Assembly: GCA_001899315.1 (NCBI GenBank)
Contig: MOYA01000001.1
Span: forward strand, 62,001-126,000
DNA: 64,000 nucleotides
DNA from: Candidatus Obscuribacter phosphatis
GTDB taxonomy: Bacteria; Cyanobacteriota; Vampirovibrionia; Obscuribacterales; Obscuribacteraceae
Reading direction: 5' to 3'
The position numbers were made by a program, and so were the translations under genes. The notes under the pieces are model-generated. The model worked only from the letters and a program-made list of their open reading frames with translations. It was not told the DNA's origin and did not search any database. Numbering within the stretch: position 1 is the stretch's first letter; every line of letters begins with the position of its first letter. Positions 52,298 to 59,968 of the stretch are shown here, piece by piece.

Positions 52298-53134
52298 TCA
52301 GGCTTCGCGGGTCTCGACTTCATCTTCTTCGAGGGCGCGCTCAATGCGCTCTTCGTAGTCACGCAATCTTTCTCTGGCTTCAGCTAAGCCTGGGAATTCT
52401 TTCTCGAGAGCCAGAGCTTGTTGCAAGCCTTTCTCTCCCAATGAGTTTAGTAACTCGCGAGCCTTTGCATCAAACTCCTTCATCTCTTTAGGTCGCTCCG
52501 GCTCAACCAAATAGAGTAATTTTCCGGACGCTTGAATTTCAGCTTCTCTCTTCTCGTAGGCATCTTTGGACGCCTGAAAGTTCAAACGCCCTCTCTCCAG
52601 TTGGAGAAGTTCTTCGGGCGGCAGGTTTCTCTCCATTGCGTTGAGCCCTTCGGCAAACTCTTTGATGAGTGGACCGGTTACTTGTTTTTCAAGGCGGTCG
52701 GAATACTTCTGCACCAGGCTTGAGGCTTTCTTGTAATCTTCTGCTTCTTCTTTTGACAAGACGGTGTCGGTGGCACCTATGCTAGGAATAAATATGAGGT
52801 CGTCATTAGACGGTTTATCTTCGCCGGCTTTACTTTCAGTCTTCCGTCCCTTGGTGGCAATGAAAGTCGCGGTTTCTTCTTCCAGATTGAGGTTGCGCGG
52901 GACTCCGTTAATCGATAATTCGGTATTGACTTCGGCAGCGTCCGGATTCTCTTTGCTCTTATTCTTTTCTGCTTCGGTTGCCGCTTCCGCTTGCGACTGC
53001 TCCGGTCCCTTCTCCGTCCCTTTCTTATCTAGCTCCGATTGCTTGTCAGAGGGCTTCACCTGCAGCTCTGTATGCCAGGGGCTGGCAGTGTCTACCGCTT
53101 CCTGATTTCTCTGATGTTCGAATTTTTCGCTCAT
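52298..53134 (-). CDS. Highly charged cytoplasmic protein of unknown function
   Basis: 278 residues, no signal peptide, no membrane helix. The first half is polar, Glu/Lys/Ala-rich and probably disordered. A short beta segment (TELSINGVPRNLNLEEETATFIATKG) leads to a long helical half (about 130-275) ending in EARERLRDYEERIERALEEDE, a likely coiled coil. It resembles the disordered starts of other proteins here (for example the protease gene at 16-17 kb, MSQEN...) only in composition. It is convergent with arginase at 13 bp. No function can be given. Confidence 0.6.
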   Translation of the reverse strand: MSEKFEHQRNQEAVDTASPWHTELQVKPSDKQSELDKKGTEKGPEQSQAEAATEAEKNKSKENPDAAEVNTELSINGVPRNLNLEEETATFIATKGRKTESKAGEDKPSNDDLIFIPSIGATDTVLSKEEAEDYKKASSLVQKYSDRLEKQVTGPLIKEFAEGLNAMERNLPPEELLQLERGRLNFQASKDAYEKREAEIQASGKLLYLVEPERPKEMKEFDAKARELLNSLGEKGLQQALALEKEFPGLAEARERLRDYEERIERALEEDEVETREA

Positions 53135-53366
53135 TTTGGTACCGCTGTGAATATTAAATGGGGATGGTTTCGTTTAATCTTTGTTTCGCTTGATTTCTGG
53201 CTGGGGGGATTTGATTAATCGTTGCTGGTGGCTGCTTCTGCCGATTTGGGTGGGCTGTTTTTGGGTGCTTCGAGGGTCGAAAAAAACGTAAATCGATAAC
53301 GATTAGCGTTCAACTTACATCTTTATACACAGAGAAATTGGTTTTTGGACTGCCTAGATTGGGGGC

Positions 53367-53396
53367 TCGACAAAATGTAGTAAAGGGTACTATACT
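53367..53396 (+). promoter_or_regulatory. Candidate lexA promoter with overlapping LexA-box-like sequence
   Basis: tcgaca (53367-53372), an 18-bp spacer and tatact (53391-53396) form a good sigma-70 promoter 31 bp before the lexA start. The sequence gggtactatacttacg (53385-53400) over the -10 resembles the cyanobacterial LexA target (a gtac half-site spaced from a second half), which would allow self-repression. Confidence 0.55.
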
Positions 53397-53427
53397 TACG
53401 TATGTGTATTGTCTCTGGAGTATTCCC

Positions 53428-54192
53428 TTGGAACTCAACAAACCACTACCTACTCGTCAACGTGAAGTCTTGAGCCTAATCGTCAGCTTCACTGAAGAGC
53501 ATGGCTATCCTCCAACTCTAGCCGACTTGGCTGGTTGTCTAGGTCTGAAGAATCGCATGACCGTACATCAGCATGTTGCCGCCCTCAAGAAGAAGGGGCT
53601 GGTGCACTGGGAACCTAAGTTAAATCGTTCGTTGCGCGTTTTGCCCGAGGGCTTGCAGGTGCTTGGTCTTAGGCCTGAGCAGGTGGGTAGTTTAGAGGCT
53701 GAAGAGTCCCCTGATGAACTCCTCCCTCAGGCGCGAAAGGCGGATAGAGTTCAATCTGCTGATCTTCGTGCTGTTGGCAAAGATAAGATTGTTGCCTTTC
53801 CTCAGACAAGTCAGCCAGGGATTCCTTACGCTGGCGCTATTGCCGCCGGCACCCCGATCGATGCCGCACTTGAATCGAAGGAATACTTGGAGGTCGAGAG
53901 CCGATACGGCGAAAGCGGTTGTTTTGCCCTAAAAGTGAAAGGGGAGTCAATGATCGAAGATGGTATCTTCGATGGTGATTTTGTCATTGTGAAGCCAAAT
54001 CCTTCTCCCAACAACGGAGATATGGTGGTGGCTTTACTTGAGGATGGTAGTGCCACTCTCAAGAGATTCTTCAAGGAGAAAGGCGGTTATCGTTTGCAGC
54101 CTGCTAACTCTTCTATGGAGCCAATCTTTGTTGACGCTGCCAGTGGACTGACAATTCAGGGCACTGTGGTTGGTCTCTTTCGCAAAATGTAG
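53428..54192 (+). CDS. lexA: LexA repressor
   Basis: 254 residues from TTG 53428 with ctggag 7 bp upstream; this gives MELNKPLPTRQREVL, the normal LexA start. The winged helix covers 1-70 (YPPTLADLAGCLGLKNRMTV as recognition region). The cleavage site is Ala140-Gly141 (IAAG) and the catalytic dyad is Ser174 (KGESMIEDG) and Lys212 (TLKRFF), so RecA-stimulated self-cleavage is expected, which some cyanobacterial LexA proteins have lost. The linker (70-125) is longer than in E. coli. It is expected to repress SOS genes and probably its own promoter. Confidence 0.95.
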   Translation: MELNKPLPTRQREVLSLIVSFTEEHGYPPTLADLAGCLGLKNRMTVHQHVAALKKKGLVHWEPKLNRSLRVLPEGLQVLGLRPEQVGSLEAEESPDELLPQARKADRVQSADLRAVGKDKIVAFPQTSQPGIPYAGAIAAGTPIDAALESKEYLEVESRYGESGCFALKVKGESMIEDGIFDGDFVIVKPNPSPNNGDMVVALLEDGSATLKRFFKEKGGYRLQPANSSMEPIFVDAASGLTIQGTVVGLFRKM

Positions 54193-54227
54193 CGAGACTG
54201 CAAGATTCTATTTGGTTTGCATAGGCT

Positions 54228-56195
54228 CTAGCGGTTTGGTGCGCCGCGGTCAAATAGCTGTTTCATAGCCTTGGGCATTGGCTTGGCTGTGTCAATTTCC
54301 AAGGTGCGTTCGTTTTCGTATCTAACGACGCCCGGCTTTTCGTTGGCAATCTTGCGTACATGTTTGCACTGGGTATAGACAACTCGCACCTTGCTGCCTT
54401 GCCCAGCTTTAGATAGTCTCGCTGCAATCTGCGCCGCTTCTTCAATAGTTCGAGCCGGCGGCTCTTGTTTCGATGAAGGAATGCGAATCAAGACATGAGC
54501 ACCGCCTTGCCCGAGAACGTGGAACCACAAGTCATTTGGTTGCGCCAATCGAGAGAGGAGATAGTCGTTTTCCATGCGGTTGCGCCCGACATATATCGTC
54601 CATCCATCGCTGGAGTTGAGGGTTATTAGCTTTTCTGTACGCTTTGATTTGCCTCCGACTCGACTTTGCTTAGAGCCACCCCCGCTTGCTTTACTAATGC
54701 CCTTCAGAGCATGTTGCAGGTCTTGAGGCTTTTTGCCGGTCAGTTGTTCCTTTATGGTTTTCAGTTCGAATATGCTTTCAGCTTTTCCCACCTGCAAAAG
54801 TTTTTGTTCCATCAGGTGACGACGCTCTTTGGCTTCTTCGATTGAACGGCTGGCGGTCTGATTACGAGAGCGCACTTTGGCATATTGTCTGTAATAGTGT
54901 TGTGCATTTTGGCTAACTGAGAGTAGCGGATTGAGTTTGATTTCAATTTGTCCGCCCTTTTCGTCAAAGATATTTTCTGCCAGCAAGACTTCTTGACCGG
55001 CTTTGATTTCGGTCATATGGGCGAGCAAGAGGTCCCCCGACCTTTTCAAATCTTCAATGGAAGAAGTTTGCAGTACATGCTCGGCTGCCGTCTTGATGCG
55101 GCTTTCCAGTTTACCTATTTCTAAACTGAGATCGGCTTTCAGTCTTTCCCTAAGCTGATTTAGCTGCTCTTGATATTCACATTGTCGGAAGTATTCTTCC
55201 ACCATGTCGTTTACAGCTGGAAACTCTTTCACCTCGTCTTTCTTATGCGGATATAGCCCGCGAACGCTGTAGCGGCTCAGGTCATTGAACATGAAGGGAC
55301 GAAATGCTGATGTCACCAACTCGCCGGTCTGACTGACTGTGTCTCTGTCTCTGTCTCTGTCTCTGTTCTTGTCGGTGTCGGTGTCGCGTTGCATTCCCTC
55401 GACAATGCTCCAAAGTCTTTCCAGTTGCTCATTGGTTGCTTTGGAAGCGCTGGCTGCGTCGCTCGGTAGACCTGCTGCTAAGACCAATTCTTCGCAGAGA
55501 TGTCTGCCCGCGCCGGTGAAAGTTTGAATAAGCCATTGCTCGAGGGTGGCAAACTTTGAAAAGTCTTGTCTAAAGCCTGAGTAGCAGTCGAACAGGACTT
55601 CCTTAGATAGGCTATACAAGCTTGGTCGGTCTTGGCTGGGTGGTCTTTCGTAGCTCAGTCCTGGAGCCACTTCTCTTTGGCGGCTCATGTCTTTTGTGAC
55701 CACATGGGAGGCTGTGATTATTTTGCCGCTGGCTTTATCCCAGAAAATGAGATTGCTGTGCCTGCCCATAATTTCAGCCGTCAGTATCTTTATTGAAGCA
55801 GAGCCGACTTCGTCAAGGGCTGAGAAGACAAAGTCCACTATTCTTTCGCCCTGAGGCTGTTCGGCAGCTATGAGGGTGGCACCCGCCAAGTGCTTTCTCA
55901 AAAGCAGGCAGAAATTGGGAATGTTATTGGCACCATACCTGGAGACGTAACGCTCTGCGTCAGTATTGTGGACATTATTTTTGGGGGCATTGGCAATATT
56001 GGGCTTGAGCAGGCAGATACGGCCGTGTACCGACTGCGCCGAGATGAACAGGCTATTTGTACCTGTCTTTCCTCTCAGTAAGAGCAGCAACTCATCGCGA
56101 CCGAGTTGCAAGATTTTCTCAATCTTGCGGTTGACAATGAGCGGGCGCGCTTCTTTGAGGACCGCTCGGATTGAAAGTGCGTCGAATGGTTGCAT
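54228..56195 (-). CDS. rqcH: NFACT-family ribosome quality control protein (RqcH/Rqc2-like)
   Basis: About 655 residues from ATG 56195, giving MQPFDALSIRAVLKEARPL, the family start; an upstream start at 56261 would add 22 residues. NFACT-N (1-220), a helical middle with a coiled coil (about 330-470) and the NFACT-R domain near the end (GWTIYVGRNRMENDYLLS, PNDLWFHVLGQGGAHVLIRIP) are all present. RqcH binds the split 50S subunit with peptidyl-tRNA and adds alanine tails for degradation. A low-complexity insert TDTDKNRDRDRDRDT comes from a DNA microsatellite. It is convergent with lexA at 35 bp. Confidence 0.92.
   Translation of the reverse strand: MQPFDALSIRAVLKEARPLIVNRKIEKILQLGRDELLLLLRGKTGTNSLFISAQSVHGRICLLKPNIANAPKNNVHNTDAERYVSRYGANNIPNFCLLLRKHLAGATLIAAEQPQGERIVDFVFSALDEVGSASIKILTAEIMGRHSNLIFWDKASGKIITASHVVTKDMSRQREVAPGLSYERPPSQDRPSLYSLSKEVLFDCYSGFRQDFSKFATLEQWLIQTFTGAGRHLCEELVLAAGLPSDAASASKATNEQLERLWSIVEGMQRDTDTDKNRDRDRDRDTVSQTGELVTSAFRPFMFNDLSRYSVRGLYPHKKDEVKEFPAVNDMVEEYFRQCEYQEQLNQLRERLKADLSLEIGKLESRIKTAAEHVLQTSSIEDLKRSGDLLLAHMTEIKAGQEVLLAENIFDEKGGQIEIKLNPLLSVSQNAQHYYRQYAKVRSRNQTASRSIEEAKERRHLMEQKLLQVGKAESIFELKTIKEQLTGKKPQDLQHALKGISKASGGGSKQSRVGGKSKRTEKLITLNSSDGWTIYVGRNRMENDYLLSRLAQPNDLWFHVLGQGGAHVLIRIPSSKQEPPARTIEEAAQIAARLSKAGQGSKVRVVYTQCKHVRKIANEKPGVVRYENERTLEIDTAKPMPKAMKQLFDRGAPNR
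55341..55386 (-). repeat. Hexanucleotide microsatellite in rqcH
   Basis: Four exact gtctct units followed by gttctt and two gtcggt units on the plus strand. The coding strand gives alternating Arg-Asp/Thr-Asp. The 6-bp unit preserves the frame. Confidence 0.92.
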
Positions 56196-56542
56196 TAGAC
56201 TTCTATTTTGTCGGGTTGCACAGTGCGCTAAGGTGAGGTTTAATAACTGACAATTTAGCAAACTCGAAGATGTTTTTAGTGGATGTTTTTATGAATATGT
56301 TCGAGTTGCTTTGGAAAGAGCCCCGAGAGAAAACCAAAAATTCTCAAGACGACGTTAGTTGTCGACTAGCAGGTTGAGAAGCAGTTGAGACAAAATTGAC
56401 ACAGGGATAGCCGCTTTGCCGAGAACTAGGAAATAAGCTTAGCACCCAATTTCCCAGGACCCTCAGAATCGAGTTCTTTAGCTAGCGCATAATTAGTGAA
56501 CCTTGTCAGAAATAGGTAGTTGAAAGCCCCATTAGTTAGGTT
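56196..56542. other. Intergenic region between divergent rqcH and gmk
   Basis: 347 bp with no believable open frame. A ttgaca (56396-56401) stands without a good -10 at the right distance, and taatta lies near 56492. It should hold the promoters of both genes and a long gmk leader. No known RNA motif could be recognised by eye. Confidence 0.35.
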
Positions 56543-57358
56543 ATGTCAGCCATAGGAAACGGTGCAACCATAGAGACAGATACCCGAGTAAAAGCCGCAG
56601 CCAAGGCTGCCAGTCAATCTGCCGGTAAAGCGCCAAATCAGGCGTCCGGCAATAAGACTTCTGGCGATCGGACTTCTGGAAAGCAGGCTGCCGGCAAAGA
56701 GATAGCGAAAGAGCCTGGCAAAGAGCCCGGCAAATCAGCCGGTAAAGAACGCAAGACTTCGGGCAAGTCCAAGCGTGGTCTGCGCTCCGGCAATCTTATT
56801 GTCATAACCGGTCCATCCGGGGTTGGTAAAGGCACCCTGGTCAAGAAGCTGATGGCTCAGATGGACCGTCTCAAATACTCTGTATCTGTGACCACAAGAC
56901 CGATAAGGCCTGGCGAAGTGGAAGGCACCTCCTACTTCTTCCGTAGCGTGGCAGAGTTCGAAGAGATGATAGGCCAGGGGGCGTTTATGGAATACGCCAA
57001 GTTTGCCGGTAATTATTACGGCACTCCCCGCGGCTGGGTCTCTGAAGAGCAAGAGAGCGGCGTCGATGTTATTTTAGAGATTGAGGTGCAGGGCGCTAAG
57101 CAGATTTATTCGCAGTATCCCGAGGCTGTCATGATCTTCATTTCTCCGCCCTCTTTCGAGGAATTGGAAGCCCGATTGAGGGGGCGTCAGACCGAAAGTC
57201 TCGATAAGATCAATCTAAGACTGGAGAAAGCCAGAGAAGAGTTACAAGAAAAAAATATTTTCCATTATGAAGTAGTCAACGATAAGATTGAGGATGCCGT
57301 TAACAATCTAGAGCATATCGTGTATGCTGAACGTTGCCGTATCGACAAGCGGCGCTAG
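56543..57358 (+). CDS. gmk: Guanylate kinase with a long Lys/Ala/Gly-rich N-terminal extension
   Basis: 271 residues: the catalytic core is residues 83-271, near the usual 190-205. P-loop ITGPSGVGKGTL, GMP-binding TTRPIRPGEVEGTSYFF, YAKFAGNYYGTPRGWV, DVILEIEVQGAKQI, and the lid region RLRGRQTESLDKINLRL. It phosphorylates GMP to GDP. The first about 80 residues are low-complexity with repeated short blocks (TSGDRTSGKQAAGKE, KEPGKEPGKSAGKE) and a strong positive charge. No start codon inside the extension gives a normal N-terminus, so the extension seems real. rpoZ follows by 41 bp. Confidence 0.93.
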   Translation: MSAIGNGATIETDTRVKAAAKAASQSAGKAPNQASGNKTSGDRTSGKQAAGKEIAKEPGKEPGKSAGKERKTSGKSKRGLRSGNLIVITGPSGVGKGTLVKKLMAQMDRLKYSVSVTTRPIRPGEVEGTSYFFRSVAEFEEMIGQGAFMEYAKFAGNYYGTPRGWVSEEQESGVDVILEIEVQGAKQIYSQYPEAVMIFISPPSFEELEARLRGRQTESLDKINLRLEKAREELQEKNIFHYEVVNDKIEDAVNNLEHIVYAERCRIDKRR

Positions 57359-57399
57359 ATAGTTGTTGCTATAAACCTTCAAAGCCAAGAGATAAACCG

Positions 57400-57612
57400 A
57401 TGAGTACCACTCGAATCCTGGACCAGCTTCTCAAAGACAACACCAACCGTTATGAGCTGGTTTTGCGTGTGGCGCAGCGAGCCAAGCAAATCAAGAACGA
57501 AAGCCGCGAGCAAGCCAAGACCGCCAATGCCGTTATTCAGGCTCTGCAGATGGTCGCCGCCGAAGGCGACGGAACTATCTTGATATCGCCCTCTGGGCAG
57601 TACATGTATTAA
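57400..57612 (+). CDS. rpoZ: RNA polymerase omega subunit
   Basis: 70 residues from ATG 57400; an in-frame start at 57334 would overlap gmk and is not credible. The family pattern is NRYELVLRVAQRAKQIKNE and ANAVIQALQMVAAEG. The short length is like cyanobacterial omega. Omega helps assemble RNA polymerase. The gmk-rpoZ pairing is common in bacteria. A hairpin about 80 bp after the stop may end the transcript. Confidence 0.93.
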   Translation: MSTTRILDQLLKDNTNRYELVLRVAQRAKQIKNESREQAKTANAVIQALQMVAAEGDGTILISPSGQYMY

Positions 57613-57694
57613 GAGCTAGGAAAGACTCCCCAGCAGAGCTTCCGTTTTTGTTGCCTGCTAAGTCTTAAGTCGAGTCTCTAGCCCGGTCATTAAC

Positions 57695-57721
57695 AGCCCT
57701 GGAACCTCTGGTTTCAGGGCT
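57695..57721 (+). terminator. Hairpin after rpoZ, probable terminator
   Basis: A 12-bp stem (agccctggaacc / ggtttcagggct, one G-T pair) with a tct loop. The tail ttaagc is weak in T, so it may be an inefficient terminator. Confidence 0.6.
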
Positions 57722-57853
57722 TTAAGCTGGGTAATTCCTTAAAATCTGTTTCAAAGTGGCATGCTATGGGAGAATTCCCGTTGCTAAAGAGCAAACTCGG
57801 GCTTAAACTTTTCTCGTCTGTGAGTGCAGTCGGTATTCGAGGGCTTTCTACTA

Positions 57854-58063
57854 ATGGATTTCTGGACTGTAATGCTACTTTTCGCCTTTATGGCCGGCAT
57901 CATGGGCTGGATAACCACACCCTTCGTCAACGCCATCTTATGGTACTGCGACTGGCGCGACGGCAACGACATTAACTGGGGACTTGATACTGCCTTTGCG
58001 GTCATGCTTCCCTTCGCCTGGATGTTCTCCATATTTGAGATCATTTTGCTCTACTGCAAGTAA
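57854..58063 (+). CDS. Small membrane protein, antisense-overlapping the dus gene end
   Basis: 69 residues from ATG 57854 with gaggg 10 bp upstream (an upstream in-frame start at 57824 is possible). Two hydrophobic helices (FWTVMLLFAFMAGIMGWI and AFAVMLPFAWMFSIFEIILLY) flank a short polar loop WYCDWRDGNDINWG. It looks like a genuine inner-membrane hairpin protein. Its last 126 bp lie antisense to the end of the dus gene, so one of the two ends may be over-called. No family is recognised. Confidence 0.6.
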   Translation: MDFWTVMLLFAFMAGIMGWITTPFVNAILWYCDWRDGNDINWGLDTAFAVMLPFAWMFSIFEIILLYCK

Positions 58064-59065
58064 AAAGTTCTCACGAGCAGTGCTGCCTTCGCTCATAAAG
58101 GCAAGTTCGGCGAGAATCTCTGCAGCATCTTTTTTGCTAGTTATTTGAGTGAGCCGGTTACGAAATGGGGCGGCGCCGCTTATTCCCTTTGTGTAATTGA
58201 TCATGTGTCGGCGGCTTTCATTGATGCCGACTCTCGCTCCCTTGTATTCAACCAGGGCGCTGGCGTGAGCATAGGCTGTAATCAGTCTATCGAGAGTGCT
58301 AGGCGCGTCGCTCAGCACGCCCTCATCTAGATAGCGTGTAATCGAAGGAATCAGCCAGGGATTGCCGAGGCTGCCGCGGGCCACGGCTACGCCGTCGCAG
58401 TTAGTTATTTCCAGCATTTGCATAGCTGCTTCCGGGCTGAAAACATCACCGTTACCAAAAACTGGGATGGTAAGCGCCTTTTTGACCAGGGCAATATGGC
58501 TCCAATCGGCTTTGCCAGAATAGAGTTGCTGTCTGGTGCGACCATGCACGGTCACCATTGAAGCGCCGGCTCCTTCTGCCATTTCGCCGAAACTAACACA
58601 ATTGCGGCTGGTATCGTCCCAGCCCAGCCTAAATTTGACGGTTACGGGTATTGAGACGGCACTCTTTACTGTTTTGATGATTTCTTCTGCCAGGTCAGGC
58701 TCTTTCATCAAGGCGCAGCCGTCTTTGCCCTTGGTGATTTTAGGCACCGGGCAGCCCATATTTATGTCTACGAAGTCGGCGCCTCGCTTTTCTGCTAGCT
58801 GGGCCGCATGAGCCATAACATCGGGCTCATGTCCAAAAATCTGAATGCCGATTGGGTGCTCTGCCTCACCCAGGTCCATAATGCGCGATTCTGGTCTGGC
58901 TAGGAGGGCTCTAGAGCTGACCATTTCGGTGGACATCAGGCAGCCTGGGTCAATTTGTCTAACGATAGAACGAAAAACCAAGTCGGTGACACCGGCCATG
59001 GGCGGCACATAAACTCGGCTATTGAGGGTGAAATTGCCAATCTTGACCGGCATCGCTCGTTCCAC
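57938..59065 (-). CDS. tRNA-dihydrouridine synthase (DusB-like)
   Basis: 375 residues. FMN TIM barrel of the Dus family: VYVPPMAGVTDLVFR, GIQIFGHEPD, VDINMGCPVPKITKGKDGCALM with the catalytic Cys in GCPVPK, VTVKFRLGWDD, VTVHGRTRQQLYSG and VFGNGDVFS. It reduces uridine to dihydrouridine in tRNA. The catalytic part ends near residue 330; the last about 40 residues (EQNDLKYGEHPGEGKH... VAVAPVAVP) are unlike the family and are coded antisense to the small membrane protein. The ATG at 59065 opens with MERAMPVKIGNF; ATG at 59053 (MPVKIG) is a possible alternative. Confidence 0.93.
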   Translation of the reverse strand: MERAMPVKIGNFTLNSRVYVPPMAGVTDLVFRSIVRQIDPGCLMSTEMVSSRALLARPESRIMDLGEAEHPIGIQIFGHEPDVMAHAAQLAEKRGADFVDINMGCPVPKITKGKDGCALMKEPDLAEEIIKTVKSAVSIPVTVKFRLGWDDTSRNCVSFGEMAEGAGASMVTVHGRTRQQLYSGKADWSHIALVKKALTIPVFGNGDVFSPEAAMQMLEITNCDGVAVARGSLGNPWLIPSITRYLDEGVLSDAPSTLDRLITAYAHASALVEYKGARVGINESRRHMINYTKGISGAAPFRNRLTQITSKKDAAEILAELAFMSEGSTARENFLLAVEQNDLKYGEHPGEGKHDRKGSIKSPVNVVAVAPVAVP

Positions 59066-59179
59066 TTTACAAGGACTGCTCTAGCATACTACATGGAGCT
59101 TGGCCCTAAGCGCAGATCACCGTGCCCGTTTAAACTATATTGATGGAAGAACGAGAAAGAACGAAAAATAGGTACAACT

Positions 59180-59962
59180 TTGCAGAGAGAAAATAATTTG
59201 TCGGTTCATTTATGTTTTTTGCCTAGACAGAAGGCAATGATTGGTTCCTTGCTTCTTTTGCTTCCCTTGCTTCCCGGCTTAGGTCTACTAAGTCTGCCTC
59301 CTGTTTTTGGAGGTGAACCAAAATTCAAGCTGCCGCCGCCGCCCGACCCCACCAGGCATGCGATTTCTGGTCGTGTTCTTTTGCCTGATGGCAAGGCTCT
59401 TGGAGATTGTGTCGTGCGTCTGTGGGAGGCTTCTGGCGAAGTCTCGCTTGAGACCAGGACCAAGGCTAACGGAGAGTTTTCCATCCCTCACAACAATTGC
59501 GGTAAGCTCACTTTAGAGGTGATACCCGAATTGGATAAAGGCTGCAGTCAATCTCTGGTGGAGAATCTGCCTGGTGATGAAACACGCAAATTGATTGTGC
59601 GATTGCGCCACGGGCATCTCGTCACAGGCAGAGTGGTTGCGGAAGAGGCGGCAAGCGGACTGGCGCTTGGTGGACTTATGCGTAAGAAGAATGCCACGGT
59701 CTTGAGAGGTCTTAAGGGTCTGACCATCAAGGTTGAGCCGCTGGACAAAGGTGATGATGGTCGGGCCCATCTTTATGGCAGTGGTGGTTGCGAAACTGGG
59801 CGGCAGGGCACATTTTCAATGCGTCTTACCTCTGGCAAAAAGAAATTGACAATTTATAACGAGCTCTATCCTGAATTAGTCAAAGCTGGTTCAAAGGAGA
59901 TTATTGTCGATGGAGACGAGCACCTAGGCGCCATTAAGTTGGTACCGAAGAAAGAGGATTGA
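59180..59962 (+). CDS. Exported protein with carboxypeptidase-regulatory-like beta domain
   Basis: 260 residues from TTG 59180; ATG 59237 is an alternative start. A strongly hydrophobic segment (SLLLLLPLLPGLGLLSLPPVFGG) is a signal peptide or anchor. It is followed by a Pro-rich stretch and a beta-sandwich: HAISGRVLLPDGKALGDCVVRLWE, TRTKANGEFSIPHNNCGKLTLEV, matching the carboxypeptidase D regulatory-like fold, then a second beta part (KLIVRLRHGHLVTGRVV, KKLTIYNELYP). It is likely periplasmic or surface-exposed. It ends 6 bp before larC, so cotranscription is likely. Confidence 0.65.
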   Translation: MQRENNLSVHLCFLPRQKAMIGSLLLLLPLLPGLGLLSLPPVFGGEPKFKLPPPPDPTRHAISGRVLLPDGKALGDCVVRLWEASGEVSLETRTKANGEFSIPHNNCGKLTLEVIPELDKGCSQSLVENLPGDETRKLIVRLRHGHLVTGRVVAEEAASGLALGGLMRKKNATVLRGLKGLTIKVEPLDKGDDGRAHLYGSGGCETGRQGTFSMRLTSGKKKLTIYNELYPELVKAGSKEIIVDGDEHLGAIKLVPKKED

Positions 59963-59968
59963 TTGTAG

